The position numbers and the translations under genes were made by a program. From contig QBZD01000001.1 of assembly GCA_003282485.1 (NCBI GenBank), positions 143,105 to 207,104 on the forward strand: a stretch of 64,000 nt of DNA, given 5' to 3'. The DNA is from Pelagibacteraceae bacterium AG-333-C14 (GTDB taxonomy: Bacteria; Pseudomonadota; Alphaproteobacteria; Pelagibacterales; AG-422-B15). The first letter of the stretch is position 1; the number at the start of each line of letters is the position of its first letter. Below the pieces are notes generated by a model. The model did not search any database. It worked only from the letters and a program-made list of their open reading frames with translations, and had not been told where the DNA came from. Of the stretch, positions 8,641 to 18,787 are shown piece by piece.

Positions 8641-9909
8641 ATGTTATTTGAGATAATTATTTTATTTTTTGCTATTATTATACTACTTGTATTATCTGCA
8701 TTCTTCTCAGGATCAGAAACTGGATTGACAGCCAGTACAAGAAGTCGACTTACAGGTTTGCGAATGAAAGGGAGTAAAAATGCTGATGTTGCTCTTCAAT
8801 TGCTAAATAAAAAAGAGTCATTAATCGGTGCGATATTATTAGGTAATAATCTCGTAAATATTCTTGCCTCCGCATTGGCTACAAGCCTACTCATTAAAGT
8901 ATTTGGAAACTCAGGTGTAGCTTACGCAGTAATAATCATGACAGCATTAATTGTGATCTTCGCTGAAATTCTTCCTAAAAGCTATGCAATTGCGAATGCG
9001 GAGAAATTAGCGTTGATTGTTAGTCCATTATTAAAACCACTGGTTACTGTACTGGCGCCTGTTACATGGATTATGGAAAAAATAGTTTTTTATATTCTGG
9101 GAATTATAGGAATTAAACATGATCAAAATTCTCGCAGTATATCTGTTGCCGATGAAATAAGAGGAACGGTAGACCTACACCATAAAGAAGGTCGACTATT
9201 TAAAATTGACAAGGACATGGTTACTGGAATTTTAGATTTATCTGAAATTGCAGTTGAAGATATTATGGTACATAGAAGCAACGTGTTTATGCTAAATATT
9301 GATGATGATCCTGAAAATATTGTTAATCAGGTAATAGAAAGCCCATATACAAGAGTCCCCATTTGGAAAGATAATAATGAAAACATAATAGGTCTAATAC
9401 ATGCTAAAAATTTACTGAAATTACTTAGAGAAAAACAAACTCTTTCAATTACACGGGAAGATATAAAGGATTCACTTATTAAAACATGGTTTGTTCCAGA
9501 AACAACTTCTCTGAAAGATCAGCTTCAAATGCACCTCAATAGAAAAATTAAATTGGCTATGGTTGTAGATGAGTACGGAGTACTGAGCGGAATGATTAGT
9601 CTAGAAGACATTATAGAGGAAATCGTTGGCGAGATAAGTGATGAGCATGATATTGAGCTTTCTGACATAAAGAGGAATCAAGATGGTTCAGTAAAAGTAA
9701 AGGGTTCGACAGAAATAAGAAATATAAATAGAAGTTTTGGATGGGATTTGCCTGATGAAGAAGCAAATACGATTTCAGGGCTGATAATAAATGAGTCAAG
9801 ATCATTTCCTAAGACTGGTCAGATTTTTCAATATTATGGTTTTAAGTTTGAAATATTAGGAACAAATAAAAATATTATTACTCAAGTAAAAATATCTTCA
9901 CTTAATTAG
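8641..9909 (+). CDS. CNNM/HlyC/CorC-family membrane protein with CBS domains
   Basis: Member of the family covering HlyC/CorC, TlyC and CNNM proteins, linked to magnesium/cobalt efflux or magnesium homeostasis. Order seen: a DUF21/CNNM membrane domain with about three to four hydrophobic segments (residues 1-150, including FFSGSETGLTA and IVIFAEILPKSYAI), a pair of CBS domains (about 205-330, VEDIMVHRSNVFML and LAMVVDEYGVLSGMISLEDIIEEIVGEI), and a CorC_HlyC C-terminal domain (about 340-420). It starts at the base following the aroB stop. The family name hemolysin is historical; a transport role is known for relatives but inferred here. The end overlaps convergent bolA by 12 nt. Confidence 0.9.
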   Translation: MLFEIIILFFAIIILLVLSAFFSGSETGLTASTRSRLTGLRMKGSKNADVALQLLNKKESLIGAILLGNNLVNILASALATSLLIKVFGNSGVAYAVIIMTALIVIFAEILPKSYAIANAEKLALIVSPLLKPLVTVLAPVTWIMEKIVFYILGIIGIKHDQNSRSISVADEIRGTVDLHHKEGRLFKIDKDMVTGILDLSEIAVEDIMVHRSNVFMLNIDDDPENIVNQVIESPYTRVPIWKDNNENIIGLIHAKNLLKLLREKQTLSITREDIKDSLIKTWFVPETTSLKDQLQMHLNRKIKLAMVVDEYGVLSGMISLEDIIEEIVGEISDEHDIELSDIKRNQDGSVKVKGSTEIRNINRSFGWDLPDEEANTISGLIINESRSFPKTGQIFQYYGFKFEILGTNKNIITQVKISSLN

Positions 9910-10179
9910 AGAATATTCTGCTTCAGTATGCAGCTTTAGTCTAATTGAATGAATATCATCTAAAATTTCCTGTTCGAGTACTTTATGCACTTTTCTCTCT
10001 CTATCAATTCGTGATAAGTTTAGAAATTCTTCAGAAACTATAATAAGTTTTATATGGGAAGTATCTTTATTTTCCCCAGAATAATGGTTTTTGTGTTGGT
10101 CAGAAAAATTTATTATTTTGAAAAATGATGGTTTAAAAAAATCATTAATCTTCCTATTTATATTTTTTTCAAGACTCAT
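9898..10179 (-). CDS. bolA: BolA-family protein
   Basis: Small BolA/IbaG-type protein of 93 residues. Relatives pair with monothiol glutaredoxins in iron-sulfur trafficking or act as DNA-binding stress regulators. Family features are the SGENKDTSHIKLIIVSEEF beta-hairpin and the helix leading to HKVLEQEILDDIHSIRLKLHTE. Which BolA subgroup it belongs to cannot be settled by eye. Divergent from the J-domain gene with only 36 bp between start codons, so the two promoters must overlap. Confidence 0.85.
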   Translation of the reverse strand: MSLEKNINRKINDFFKPSFFKIINFSDQHKNHYSGENKDTSHIKLIIVSEEFLNLSRIDRERKVHKVLEQEILDDIHSIRLKLHTEAEYSLIK

Positions 10180-10215
10180 ATATAATCATATATACTTAAC
10201 ATAATTAATTGCGAT

Positions 10216-10755
10216 ATGGATAACAGAAAATGCTCTTTTGAAAATTGCCCAAATGATGGAGAATTTAAAGCACCTTCATCGCCAAAAGAGCTTAAAAGGT
10301 ATGTATGGTTCTGTTTGAAGCATATTAGAGAATATAATAAAAAATGGAATTATTTCTCTGATATGTCAGCTGACGAAATTGAAGAATTTATTGAAAACGA
10401 CATCATTGGCCACAGAAAAACCAAAAAAATAGGCACGAACGATGTGAATTACTTCGAAAAAATATCAAAAATCTCCGAACAGATGTTTTCTGGTATGAAT
10501 AATCTTGAAAACCTTAATATGCACCCTAGTTTTTATAGTTCTAAATATCTAAATGCCCTGGCAACTTTAGGTATGGACAAAAAAGAAAGTTCATTAGAGG
10601 ATATTAAATCTAAATTCAAAAAGATTGTAAAAGAACTTCACCCTGATACAGTTGGACTGAATGAAGAAAACAAAGAAAAACTTACTAAGGTTCTAGAAGC
10701 CTACAAAATAATAAAGGATCAACATGACAGCAACAGAAAACCTAATTCAAAATAA
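10216..10755 (+). CDS. J-domain protein with N-terminal zinc-binding cysteines
   Basis: A 179-residue protein with a C-terminal J domain (about 110-170) holding the HPD tripeptide in KELHPDTVG, the signature that stimulates DnaK-type Hsp70 ATPases. The N-terminus has a possible zinc site (CSFENC plus FCLKH). Alphaproteobacteria commonly carry such a protein directly before cobS, and the same order is seen here. Its client is unknown; the fixed linkage suggests a role with the CobS/CobT AAA-vWA machine, an inference. Its last 32 nt overlap the start of cobS. Confidence 0.85.
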   Translation: MDNRKCSFENCPNDGEFKAPSSPKELKRYVWFCLKHIREYNKKWNYFSDMSADEIEEFIENDIIGHRKTKKIGTNDVNYFEKISKISEQMFSGMNNLENLNMHPSFYSSKYLNALATLGMDKKESSLEDIKSKFKKIVKELHPDTVGLNEENKEKLTKVLEAYKIIKDQHDSNRKPNSK

Positions 10756-11713
10756 GCCTGACATTTCTATTTCAGTAAATCAGGCCTTTGGCATTGATAC
10801 AGATTTACACGTTGAAGGGTTTTCAAAGAAGTCTGAATATGTTCCAGATATCGATAGCAGCTATTGTTTTGATAAAGCAACAACAATGGCAGTTTTATCA
10901 GGTTTTAAATATAATAGAAGGGTAATGGTCCAGGGATTACATGGTACTGGAAAATCTACCCATATCGAACAAATTGCTGCGCGGCTTAATTGGCCTTGTA
11001 TTAGAGTTAACCTTGACAGTCATATAAGCCGAATTGATTTAATAGGTAAAGATGCGATCGTATTGAAAGAAGGCAAGCAAGTAACAGAATTTCAGGATGG
11101 AATTCTTCCTTGGTCATTACAAAATCCAACAGCATTAGTTTTTGATGAATACGATGCAGGTAGGCCTGATGTTATGTTTGTAATACAAAGAGTCTTGGAA
11201 GCAGATGGCAAATTTACACTTCTAGATAAAAATAGAGTTTTAAAACCAAATCCTTATTTTAGAATGTTTGCAACAACAAACACAGTTGGCTTAGGTGATA
11301 CCACGGGCTTATATCACGGAACGCAACAGATTAACCAGGGTCAAATGGATAGGTGGAATATTGTGACCACACTCAATTATCTTAATTTTGAGCAAGAAAA
11401 ACAAATCATGCTCTCAAAAGTTCCTTCTTTTAACACACAAGAAAAGCAAGAAATCATTGAACTTATGATTAAAGTAGCAGACCTGTCCAGAAAAGGGCTA
11501 TCAAATGGAGATATATCAACGGTTATGAGTCCACGAACAGTTTTAACCTGGGCTCAAAATGCTGAGATATTTGACTTTAATTATGCAATGGCATTCAAAC
11601 TTACTTTTTTAAATAAATGTGATGAGAGTGAAAGACAGATTATATCTGAATATTATCAACGCTGTTTTGGTGACGATCTCTCATTAGAAAAGAATGAGTT
11701 TAACTTAATATAG
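10724..11713 (+). CDS. cobS: Aerobic cobaltochelatase CobS subunit (AAA+ ATPase)
   Basis: AAA+ ATPase of the CobN-CobS-CobT cobaltochelatase that inserts cobalt into hydrogenobyrinate diamide. It is near-identical in plan to Pseudomonas denitrificans Cob[25 protein letters not shown], Walker [10 protein letters not shown] (71-79), [20 protein letters not shown], Walker [14 protein letters not shown] and [18 protein letters not shown]. No in-frame start exists between 10724 and the conserved region, so the 32-nt overlap with the J-domain gene appears real. CobN is not in the window. CobS/CobT also occur in bacteria lacking the rest of the pathway, so cobalamin synthesis cannot be concluded from this pair alone. 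Confidence 0.93.
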   Translation: MTATENLIQNKPDISISVNQAFGIDTDLHVEGFSKKSEYVPDIDSSYCFDKATTMAVLSGFKYNRRVMVQGLHGTGKSTHIEQIAARLNWPCIRVNLDSHISRIDLIGKDAIVLKEGKQVTEFQDGILPWSLQNPTALVFDEYDAGRPDVMFVIQRVLEADGKFTLLDKNRVLKPNPYFRMFATTNTVGLGDTTGLYHGTQQINQGQMDRWNIVTTLNYLNFEQEKQIMLSKVPSFNTQEKQEIIELMIKVADLSRKGLSNGDISTVMSPRTVLTWAQNAEIFDFNYAMAFKLTFLNKCDESERQIISEYYQRCFGDDLSLEKNEFNLI

Positions 11714-13548
11714 TGAAAGAAGATATTCTAGAAGATATCAAAAGGGCTATCTCATCTGCTACAAGGGCTATCGCTGAAAACAAAGAGCTTGAAGTTGTGT
11801 TCGAAGATACCGGTTCTTCATCTGAAAATAAAATTGTTTTACCCCAAATAAAGTTAGATGTTAATTCTGAATCGCTTAGCCAGCTTAGAGGGAATGCTGA
11901 TAATCAAGCCCTAAGATATAAATACCACAATCAAGACACTTTCAAAGAATACGAGCCCTCTGGAGAAAAAAATAGAAAGATTTATGAAATACTTGAAGAT
12001 ACTCGCATACAACTAATAGGCAGTAAATTGATGAGAGGTGTTAAAAATAATTTACATTCTCTCTATGAAGATAAATTTAAAGACAAAAATATTTCTGAAA
12101 TCTCTAAACAATCTGATATTGATATTGAAGATGCTATTGATTTATATTTTAGAAATAAAGTCAGTCCTGAATATCTACCTAAAGATTCTGATAAAGCAAT
12201 AAGCGTATGGAAGAAATGGCTTCAAAGTAGAATTGGCGACTCTTCCAATTCACTCTTAGAGAATATTTATGATCAAAAAGTTTTTGCTGAAAATGTAAAT
12301 AAATTAATAAATGACTTAGACTATTATGATGACCAAAATACTAATGATGAAAAGAATGATGAGGAAAAAAATCAAAACACAGAGCAGCTCGAAAATAATG
12401 AATTAGATGAGATGGAGAATCAGTCATCATTTAGTGATGATGAGGCCTCACAGTCAGAAGAGGAAGTGGGGTATGAAGAAACAGAGATGAATATTGACCA
12501 GCAAGAGGATGATGAACTTTCAGAGTTTGATGAAGGAAATAGTGAAAATGCAACACCTCAGTATAGAGCTGAGAATTCAAGTGAACAAATACTAAATGAG
12601 TATGGAATATACACTGAGGAATTTGATGAGATAATTACTGCTTCAAATATATGCGAAGATGAAGAATTAAATCGCCTTCGCGCTTACTTAGACCAGCAAC
12701 TAAAGTCATATCAAACAATTATTTCTAGATTGGCTAATCGATTACAAAGGAAATTGCTTGCTAAGCAAAACCGAAGCTGGGATTTTGATCTAGAAGAGGG
12801 ATTACTAGATACATCAAGATTAACCAGGATTATAATGGACCCATATCACTCATTATCTTTCAAAAAAGAAAAGGATACTGACTTCAAGGATACAGTAGTT
12901 TCACTTTTAATTGATAATTCTGGATCAATGAGAGGAAGGCCCATTACTGTAGCTGCCATGAGCGCTGATATTCTTGCCAGAACACTCGAGAGATGTGGTG
13001 TTAAGGTTGAGATACTTGGCTTTACAACAAAAGCTTGGAAAGGTGGTAAAAGTAGAGAGCATTGGATGCAGAATAAGAAAATTCCAGCACCAGGAAGATT
13101 GAATGATTTAAGACACATTATTTATAAAGCTGCGGATGAACCATGGCGTAGATCAAAAAAAAATTTAGGCCTTATGATGCGTGAGGGACTATTGAAAGAG
13201 AATATTGATGGAGAAGCACTTTTATGGGCACATAAAAGGTTGCAAGTCAGATATGAAGCAAGAAAAATATTAATGGTTATATCCGATGGAGCTCCTGTAG
13301 ATGATAGTACTTTATCTGTAAATACAGGAAATTATCTTGAAAAACATTTAAGAGGTGTAATCGAATGGATAGAATCGAAATCTGCCATTCAACTGTTGGC
13401 CGTAGGAATAGGTCATGATGTTACTCGATACTACAAAAGAGCTGTTACCATAGTAGATGCTGAACAGTTAGCAGACGTTATGACAGAGCAGTTGGTTGAT
13501 TTATTTGAAGAGAGTGAGAAAAAAAGTAAAAGTCAGCTTGCTAACTAA
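11713..13548 (+). CDS. cobT: Aerobic cobaltochelatase CobT subunit (vWA protein)
   Basis: CobT works with CobS as the MgChlI/D-like motor for CobN. The protein has a helical N-terminal part, a very acidic low-complexity stretch (about residues 205-280, glutamate/aspartate/asparagine-rich) and a C-terminal von Willebrand A domain with the MIDAS motif DNSGS beginning at Asp401, plus [12 protein letters not shown] and [13 protein letters not shown]. It starts at GTG sharing its first base with the cobS stop codon, so translation is coupled. At 611 residues it has family length. Its stop overlaps rpmB tail to tail by 8 nt. Confidence 0.93.
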   Translation: MKEDILEDIKRAISSATRAIAENKELEVVFEDTGSSSENKIVLPQIKLDVNSESLSQLRGNADNQALRYKYHNQDTFKEYEPSGEKNRKIYEILEDTRIQLIGSKLMRGVKNNLHSLYEDKFKDKNISEISKQSDIDIEDAIDLYFRNKVSPEYLPKDSDKAISVWKKWLQSRIGDSSNSLLENIYDQKVFAENVNKLINDLDYYDDQNTNDEKNDEEKNQNTEQLENNELDEMENQSSFSDDEASQSEEEVGYEETEMNIDQQEDDELSEFDEGNSENATPQYRAENSSEQILNEYGIYTEEFDEIITASNICEDEELNRLRAYLDQQLKSYQTIISRLANRLQRKLLAKQNRSWDFDLEEGLLDTSRLTRIIMDPYHSLSFKKEKDTDFKDTVVSLLIDNSGSMRGRPITVAAMSADILARTLERCGVKVEILGFTTKAWKGGKSREHWMQNKKIPAPGRLNDLRHIIYKAADEPWRRSKKNLGLMMREGLLKENIDGEALLWAHKRLQVRYEARKILMVISDGAPVDDSTLSVNTGNYLEKHLRGVIEWIESKSAIQLLAVGIGHDVTRYYKRAVTIVDAEQLADVMTEQLVDLFEESEKKSKSQLAN

Positions 13549-13831
13549 CTTTACTCGCAGCTATGCCCATTGCGCGTTGTAATCTCTTGGCTTTAAGCGA
13601 TAATTTCTTACTTTTTGTTTTTGTTAAGAATTCATCTATACCACCAAATTTTGAGACTGTTCGAATTGACGATGTAGCCACTGATAACTTTATTTTTTTA
13701 TTTAACAATTCACTTTTAAAAGTTACCGCTTGAAGATTAACGTTGAATTTTCTTCTAGTTTTGTTATTGGCTTTACTTACGTTATTTCCAAACTGAACTT
13801 TTTTGCCAGATAAATCACATGCTTTTGTCAT
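13541..13831 (-). CDS. rpmB: 50S ribosomal protein L28
   Basis: Large-subunit protein L28, 96 residues. The opening [19 protein letters not shown] with the following [12 protein letters not shown] is the family pattern (C-x2-S/T-G-K, then SHAxxxTKRRFxPNLQ). The rest follows the alphaproteobacterial form, ending in [14 protein letters not shown]. It is a single gene facing cobT; a 43-bp gap separates its start from the end of meaB. No partner ribosomal gene lies nearby. Confidence 0.92.
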   Translation of the reverse strand: MTKACDLSGKKVQFGNNVSKANNKTRRKFNVNLQAVTFKSELLNKKIKLSVATSSIRTVSKFGGIDEFLTKTKSKKLSLKAKRLQRAMGIAASKVS

Positions 13832-13874
13832 AATTTGTGTTAGTTAAAGATAATAATAAATATTGTCAATATGA

Positions 13875-14840
13875 TTATTTATTCTGCAAATTCTGAGTAA
13901 TAGCTTCAATTGCTTCAAACATTTGAATCTTACCATCCATTACTTTTTGTGACAATTGACTAATACTACCGTCTGCTTTGATTTTCTTTTGAATATTAAA
14001 TTGGATTATTTCTTTAACCTCTTCTTCTATCCAATAAGTAAACTGTTTAGCGCGCCTTTCATCAAAATTTTTATTTTTCTTATTTTGTGAAACTATATTT
14101 TGTATAGTTTCTATTACTTTTTCCATACCAGTTTGTTCAATGGCCGAGACGAGCAAGACTTCCTTATCAGCAGTATTATTTGATTTTTTATAATAACTTA
14201 TTGCTGATTTGTAATCAGAAGCAGTTTTAGAGGCTTCAGATTTTAGGTCACCGTCATTTTTATTAACTATAAATATATCAGCATATTCTGTTATCCCTTT
14301 TTTTATACCCTGTAGCTCGTCTCCAGACCCTGGTCCTACAATTAAAGAAAATATATCTACTAAATTAGTTGCCATAGTTTCTGACTGACCTACACCAACA
14401 GTTTCAATAAAAATAAAATCATATCCCGCTGCATCCAATATGATTGATGCTTCTCTGGTTCCAACTGAAATGCCTCCTAACGAACCTCTTGAGGGAGTAG
14501 ACCTTATGAATGTATTGGGATTTTTAGAAATTTCTATCATCCTAGTTTTGTCACCCAGTATCGACCCTCCTGTAATCTGTGAAGATGGATCAATAGCTAA
14601 AATGCCAAGCTTATAATTTTTTTCTACCAGGTAACGACCAAATGATTCGATAAATGTTGATTTGCCAACACCAGGCGGTCCTGAAAATCCAACACGAATT
14701 GATTTGCCTGGCTTATTTAATAGCTCTGAAATTAGTTTTCTGCTTTCTTTTTTATCATTTTCCCTAGAGGACTCAACTAATGTGATAGCTTTAGCAATTG
14801 CAGCTCTTTCACCTTTAATAATTTTTTCGACAAGCTGCAT
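13875..14840 (-). CDS. meaB: Methylmalonyl-CoA mutase-associated GTPase MeaB
   Basis: G3E-family GTPase that protects and reloads adenosylcobalamin in acyl-CoA mutases. Walker A GPPGVGKST (54-62), the switch segment IIDAAGYDFIFIETVGVGQSE and the base-recognition NKNDGD are clear; 321 residues is normal. The gene starts at the base after the mcm stop and clearly forms an operon with it. Older annotations call this family ArgK/LAO transport kinase; linkage with mcm supports the MeaB role. It may also serve the second mutase, Ecm, encoded 20 kb away. Confidence 0.95.
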   Translation of the reverse strand: MQLVEKIIKGERAAIAKAITLVESSRENDKKESRKLISELLNKPGKSIRVGFSGPPGVGKSTFIESFGRYLVEKNYKLGILAIDPSSQITGGSILGDKTRMIEISKNPNTFIRSTPSRGSLGGISVGTREASIILDAAGYDFIFIETVGVGQSETMATNLVDIFSLIVGPGSGDELQGIKKGITEYADIFIVNKNDGDLKSEASKTASDYKSAISYYKKSNNTADKEVLLVSAIEQTGMEKVIETIQNIVSQNKKNKNFDERRAKQFTYWIEEEVKEIIQFNIQKKIKADGSISQLSQKVMDGKIQMFEAIEAITQNLQNK

Positions 14841-16997
14841 TTAATTATGTTTGTGAATTTTATCTGATATCAAATCAATGACCTTTTCTGCTGATTCAAT
14901 AATATTTGAACCTGGACCAAAGATAGCTGAAATATTATTTTCATATAAAAAATCGTAGTCTTGCTCAGGTATAACTCCGCCAACAAAAACAATTATTTTT
15001 GACTTGGAATCTATTTCTTTAAGGCTTTTCATGAGCTCTGGTACAAGTGTTTTGTGACCTGCCGCAAGTGTTGAGACACCTATTGCGTGCACATCATTCT
15101 CGATTGCATCTTTTGCTACATCTTTTGGAGACTGAAATAAAGGACCCATATCAACATCGAATCCCATATCTGCAAATGACGTAGCAACAATCTTTGCTCC
15201 TCTATCATGACCATCTTGACCCATCTTAACTACCAAAACTCTAGGTCTTCGACCATTTTCCACCTCAAAAATATTTACTTTTTTTGTTACATTCATAAAA
15301 TCCTCATCACCCTCAAAATGTTTTCCATATACCCCTGAGACACTTAAAGATGTTGCAAAATGTCTTCCGTATACTTGCTCTAACGCTTTTGAAACTTCCC
15401 CAACTGTTGCTCTATTTTTTATAGCATCAATTGAACATGCTAACAAATTACTGTCCTCTTTGGCTGCAGTCACTAATTTAGCTAGAGACTCATCAACAGC
15501 CTTTTGATCCCTAGAGGCTTTTATATCATTTATTTTTTTTATTTGATCATCTCTCACTCTATTATTATCAATTACCCTAACATCTACCTTTGGCTCTTTG
15601 GGGTTTTTAAACTTATTTACTCCAACAACAACTCTTGACCCACTATCTACTTTTGCTTGTTTTTTAGTGGCCGACTCCTCAATTTTTAATTTTGGCACAC
15701 CCGCTTTTACAGCTTTTGTCATCCCTCCAAGGGATTCTATCTCTTCTATAATATCCCAAGCTTTTTTTGATAATTCGTCAGTAAGACTTTCTATAAAATA
15801 TGATCCTGCTAATGGATCTACAGTATTCGTTACGCCAGTTTCATTTTGAAGAATAAGCTGGGTATTTCTAGCTATTCGAGCAGATTCATCAGTAGGAAGA
15901 GCAATTGCTTCATCAAATGAATTGGTGTGTAAACTCTGAGTTCCGCCTAGTATAGCGGACAGTGCCTCATAAGATGTCCTAATGATATTATTATATGGAT
16001 CCTTTTCAGTAAGTGATACTCCAGAAGTCTGACAGTGTGTTCTGAGTATCAAGGACTTTTCATTTTTTGCTCCAAAATCTTTCATTATTTTATACCATAA
16101 TGTTCTAGCTGCTCTGAGTTTTGCAATCTCCATGAAGAAATCAGTTCCAATAGCAAAAAAGAATGAAAGACGTGGAGCGAAGTCATCAATATCTAGCCCT
16201 TTTGAGAGAGCTGCTCTTACATATTCCATGCCGTCAGCAAGTGTGTAGGCAAGTTCAAGCACATTATCTGCACCTGCTTCTTGCATATGATAGCCAGAGA
16301 TTGAAATTGAATTAAACTTTGGCATTTCCTTAGATGTAAATTCAATTATGTCAGCAACGATTTTCATAGATGGATCAGGAGGATAAATGTATGTATTTCT
16401 AACCATGAATTCTTTTAAAATGTCATTTTGTATAGTTCCAGATAGTAGATTTTTATTAACATTTTGCTCTTCCCCGGCAACAATGAATGAGGATAAGACA
16501 GGAAGCACTGCCCCATTCATCGTCATTGATACAGACATCTGATCAAGTGGAATGTCATTGAATAGAATTTTCATGTCTTCAACAGTATCAATGGCAACAC
16601 CGGCCTTGCCAACATCTCCCATTACTAAATCATCATCAGAGTCATAACCTCTATGAGTCGGCAGATCAAAAGCAACTGAGAGACCTTTTTGACCAGATTT
16701 TAAATTTTTCTTATAAAAATCATTTGACTCCTCTGCTGTAGAAAACCCAGCATACTGCCTTATCGTCCAAGGTCTATTTGTATACATTGAAGCTTTTGGG
16801 CCCCTTGTATATGGCAACTGACCAGGGAGTGAGTCATTATCTACAAAAGAAAGATTCTCAATGTCAGCTTTTGTATAAACTGGCTTTATTTCAATACCTT
16901 CATCTGTTTCAGAAGACGCTTCGTTGAGATCAATCTTTGTTTCTCGTTCAAAGCTTTTCTGCCACTTTGTATAATTATCACTATTTTTTGTTTTCAT
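14841..16997 (-). CDS. mcm: Methylmalonyl-CoA mutase (single-chain)
   Basis: Interconverts (R)-methylmalonyl-CoA and succinyl-CoA using adenosylcobalamin, the last step of propionyl-CoA entry into the TCA cycle. An N-terminal TIM barrel (about 60-550; [65 protein letters not shown]) is followed by a C-terminal B12-binding domain with the DxHxxG lower-ligand motif GQDGHDRG (His597) and VGGVIPEQD. The 718-residue length is that of the homodimeric or catalytic subunit. meaB follows without a gap. Here it also completes the ethylmalonyl-CoA pathway. Confidence 0.96.
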   Translation of the reverse strand: MKTKNSDNYTKWQKSFERETKIDLNEASSETDEGIEIKPVYTKADIENLSFVDNDSLPGQLPYTRGPKASMYTNRPWTIRQYAGFSTAEESNDFYKKNLKSGQKGLSVAFDLPTHRGYDSDDDLVMGDVGKAGVAIDTVEDMKILFNDIPLDQMSVSMTMNGAVLPVLSSFIVAGEEQNVNKNLLSGTIQNDILKEFMVRNTYIYPPDPSMKIVADIIEFTSKEMPKFNSISISGYHMQEAGADNVLELAYTLADGMEYVRAALSKGLDIDDFAPRLSFFFAIGTDFFMEIAKLRAARTLWYKIMKDFGAKNEKSLILRTHCQTSGVSLTEKDPYNNIIRTSYEALSAILGGTQSLHTNSFDEAIALPTDESARIARNTQLILQNETGVTNTVDPLAGSYFIESLTDELSKKAWDIIEEIESLGGMTKAVKAGVPKLKIEESATKKQAKVDSGSRVVVGVNKFKNPKEPKVDVRVIDNNRVRDDQIKKINDIKASRDQKAVDESLAKLVTAAKEDSNLLACSIDAIKNRATVGEVSKALEQVYGRHFATSLSVSGVYGKHFEGDEDFMNVTKKVNIFEVENGRRPRVLVVKMGQDGHDRGAKIVATSFADMGFDVDMGPLFQSPKDVAKDAIENDVHAIGVSTLAAGHKTLVPELMKSLKEIDSKSKIIVFVGGVIPEQDYDFLYENNISAIFGPGSNIIESAEKVIDLISDKIHKHN

Positions 16998-17179
16998 ATT
17001 TAATTAAGAAACTTTTAAATTTAGATTATGTGATGTATATAATTATTTGATTATAAAAAAAAATAGAATATTTAAAGAACATAGCTTGTTAGTGATTCGG
17101 ACACATAATCTACCTGTTTTGTTCTATATTATAAACAATATGTTGTGTCAGTTAATGGTTAATATACAAAAATAATTTT

Positions 17180-17617
17180 ATGTTTGAAAAATTTACATCA
17201 TTGTTTGAAAAGACTGAAACTAAAGAAGATAACGAATTTGATGCAACGCAGTTAGCCGTTGCCTCGCTAATGATTACGACAGCAAAACACGATGGCATAT
17301 TTGATGAAATTGAAAAGGAAGAAATTCTTAAGTTGCTTAATAATTACTACAAGTTGACAAATGAAAGCTTAATCAATTTGTTTGAAATATCTGACTCTAT
17401 GGTTGATAACGCTAGTGATATTCATCAGTTTACTTCAAAAATAAATTCTTCCTTAGATGATGAAGAAAAACTAGCAATAATTGAAATGCTTTGGAAGATA
17501 ATCATTGCTGATGGGCGAATTGATGATTACGAAAATGCTCTTGTGAGAAAACTATCAGGACTGCTTTATATTGATGATTTTAAAGTTGGTGAAATCAAAA
17601 AAAGACTTACAGGTTAA
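17180..17617 (+). CDS. TerB-family (tellurite-resistance-like) protein
   Basis: A 145-residue, mostly helical acidic protein of the TerB-like fold. The two half-repeats with acidic metal-type loops are visible: AKHDGIFDEIEKEEI and IIADGRIDDYENALV. Function of the family in alphaproteobacteria is unknown; nothing else of a tellurite operon is present. It is the first gene of a short run with fdxA (6-nt gap) and carD (9-nt gap). The 182-bp AT-rich space upstream, divergent from mcm, should hold promoters for both directions, but I see no convincing -35/-10 pair. Confidence 0.82.
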   Translation: MFEKFTSLFEKTETKEDNEFDATQLAVASLMITTAKHDGIFDEIEKEEILKLLNNYYKLTNESLINLFEISDSMVDNASDIHQFTSKINSSLDDEEKLAIIEMLWKIIIADGRIDDYENALVRKLSGLLYIDDFKVGEIKKRLTG

Positions 17618-17623
17618 TCCTCT

Positions 17624-17956
17624 ATGACATACGTAGTAAATGAGAATTGCATTAAATGCAAATTCACTGACTGTGTGGAAGTTTGTCCAGTTGATTGTTT
17701 CTATGAAGGTGAAAACATGCTAGTAATCAATCCAGAGGAATGTATTGATTGTGGTGTTTGTGAGCCAGAATGTCCGGTAGATGCAATAATCTCTGATACT
17801 GAAGATAAAGATGGAAAATGGTTGAAAATTAATACGGAGTTTTCTAATGAGTGGCCGAATATTACATTAAAAAAAGATCCGCCAGTTGATGCGGAAAAAT
17901 ATGAGAATGAAGATGATAAGTATAACAAATTTTTTTCAAAAAAACCTGGGGGATAA
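17624..17956 (+). CDS. fdxA: Seven-iron ferredoxin FdxA
   Basis: 110-residue 7Fe ferredoxin (one 3Fe-4S and one 4Fe-4S cluster) acting as a low-potential electron carrier in the cytoplasm. The cysteine patterns [19 protein letters not shown] and [17 protein letters not shown] give the two cluster-binding sets, and the C-terminal NEWPNIT and KK segment is typical of FdxA. Neighbouring carD downstream is a common alphaproteobacterial arrangement. The redox partner is not visible here. Confidence 0.94.
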   Translation: MTYVVNENCIKCKFTDCVEVCPVDCFYEGENMLVINPEECIDCGVCEPECPVDAIISDTEDKDGKWLKINTEFSNEWPNITLKKDPPVDAEKYENEDDKYNKFFSKKPGG

Positions 17957-17965
17957 GTCAATTAT

Positions 17966-18787
17966 ATGAAAAAAAATAAGAAATCCATAAAGAAGAAAAA
18001 GAAAATTGTTAAAAAAGTTCTTAAGAAAAAGAAAGCTATTAAAAAAGTTCTTAAGAAAAAGAGAGTAGTAAAAAAAACTATAAAAAAAAAGAAGGTTGCC
18101 TCAAAAAAAAAGGTAGAAGCAAAAAAAACTGTAAAAAAGTTTGTAGCTCCAAAAATGCCTCAACAATCTAATAAAAAAGTTAATAATAGAATAATTAATC
18201 CATCCCACTATCAAGCAAAAAAAGTAAAAAAATTTTTAGAAATAAAAACAATCAAAGAAAAAAAAGTTAAAAAAATATTTGAGACTAAAGACCATGTTGT
18301 TTATCCAACTCATGGTGTTGGGCAAGTTATCGATATAGAAAAAAGAGAGGTAGTTGGTCAAAAGCTTGAAATGTACGTCATTGAATTTGTAAAGGATAAA
18401 TTAATACTGAGAGTGCCAGTTGATAAAGCAAAGAAACTCAGTTTAAGAAAAGTTTCAAAGCCATCAAAAATCCAAAATGTTTTGAAAATTCTCTCTCAGA
18501 AAGCCAAAATTAAAAGAACTATGTGGAGTCGACGCGCGCAGGAATATGATTTAAAAATTAACTCTGGGGAAATTGAGCAAATTGCTGAAGTAGTTAGAGA
18601 TTTAAATAGGGCAAACAACCAAATAGAGCAATCTTATAGTGAACGCCAACTGTTTGAATTATCTTACGATCGTTTTTTACGCGAAGTTATTGCAAGCCTT
18701 AAAATCACTGAAGAAAATGCAATCAAAAAAATAGACAAAATTCTTGGTAGAGACAAATTAAAAAACGCCCCTAGTCTATTAAACTAA
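17966..18787 (+). CDS. carD: CarD-family transcription regulator with lysine-repeat N-terminal tail
   Basis: CarD/CdnL proteins bind RNA polymerase beta and the upstream edge of the transcription bubble to stabilise open complexes, notably at rRNA promoters. The CarD domain starts near residue 105 (DHVVYPTHGVGQVIDIEKRE, YVIEFVKDKLILRVPVDKAKKL) and a helical C-terminal domain follows (about 170-265). Before it lies an unusual tail of about 100 residues. Residues 1-60 are almost all lysine, valine and isoleucine, including three consecutive ten-residue repeats (14-23, 24-33, 34-43; consensus like AIKKVLKKKR). Caulobacter CdnL is about 170 residues and lacks this. The tail resembles histone H1-type DNA-binding arms; that role is inferred. 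Confidence 0.9.
   Translation: MKKNKKSIKKKKKIVKKVLKKKKAIKKVLKKKRVVKKTIKKKKVASKKKVEAKKTVKKFVAPKMPQQSNKKVNNRIINPSHYQAKKVKKFLEIKTIKEKKVKKIFETKDHVVYPTHGVGQVIDIEKREVVGQKLEMYVIEFVKDKLILRVPVDKAKKLSLRKVSKPSKIQNVLKILSQKAKIKRTMWSRRAQEYDLKINSGEIEQIAEVVRDLNRANNQIEQSYSERQLFELSYDRFLREVIASLKITEENAIKKIDKILGRDKLKNAPSLLN
18009..18062 (+). repeat. Tandem 30-bp-period repeat inside carD
   Basis: A 24-nt sequence (18009-18032) is repeated perfectly at 18039-18062, a 30-nt period that matches ten codons and encodes two of the three lysine-rich decapeptide repeats. The third repeat (about 18065-18094) has diverged in sequence but not in amino-acid character. Such a repeat can gain or lose units by slippage without breaking the frame. 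Confidence 0.8.

Noticed and set aside
8641-9909. Hemolysin / virulence factor
   Set aside because: Family name TlyC/HlyC is historical; domain order is CNNM-CBS-CorC, a membrane metal-homeostasis type protein.
10181-10186. TATAAT before the J-domain gene as a promoter
   Set aside because: No -35 at proper spacing, and such hexamers are frequent by chance in this base composition.
16998-17179. Operator or promoter pair in the mcm/TerB divergent space
   Set aside because: Several AT-rich near-matches but no convincing -35/-10 pair or dyad; not called.
17180-17617. Tellurite-resistance operon
   Set aside because: Only a single TerB-like protein next to fdxA and carD; no other ter gene.
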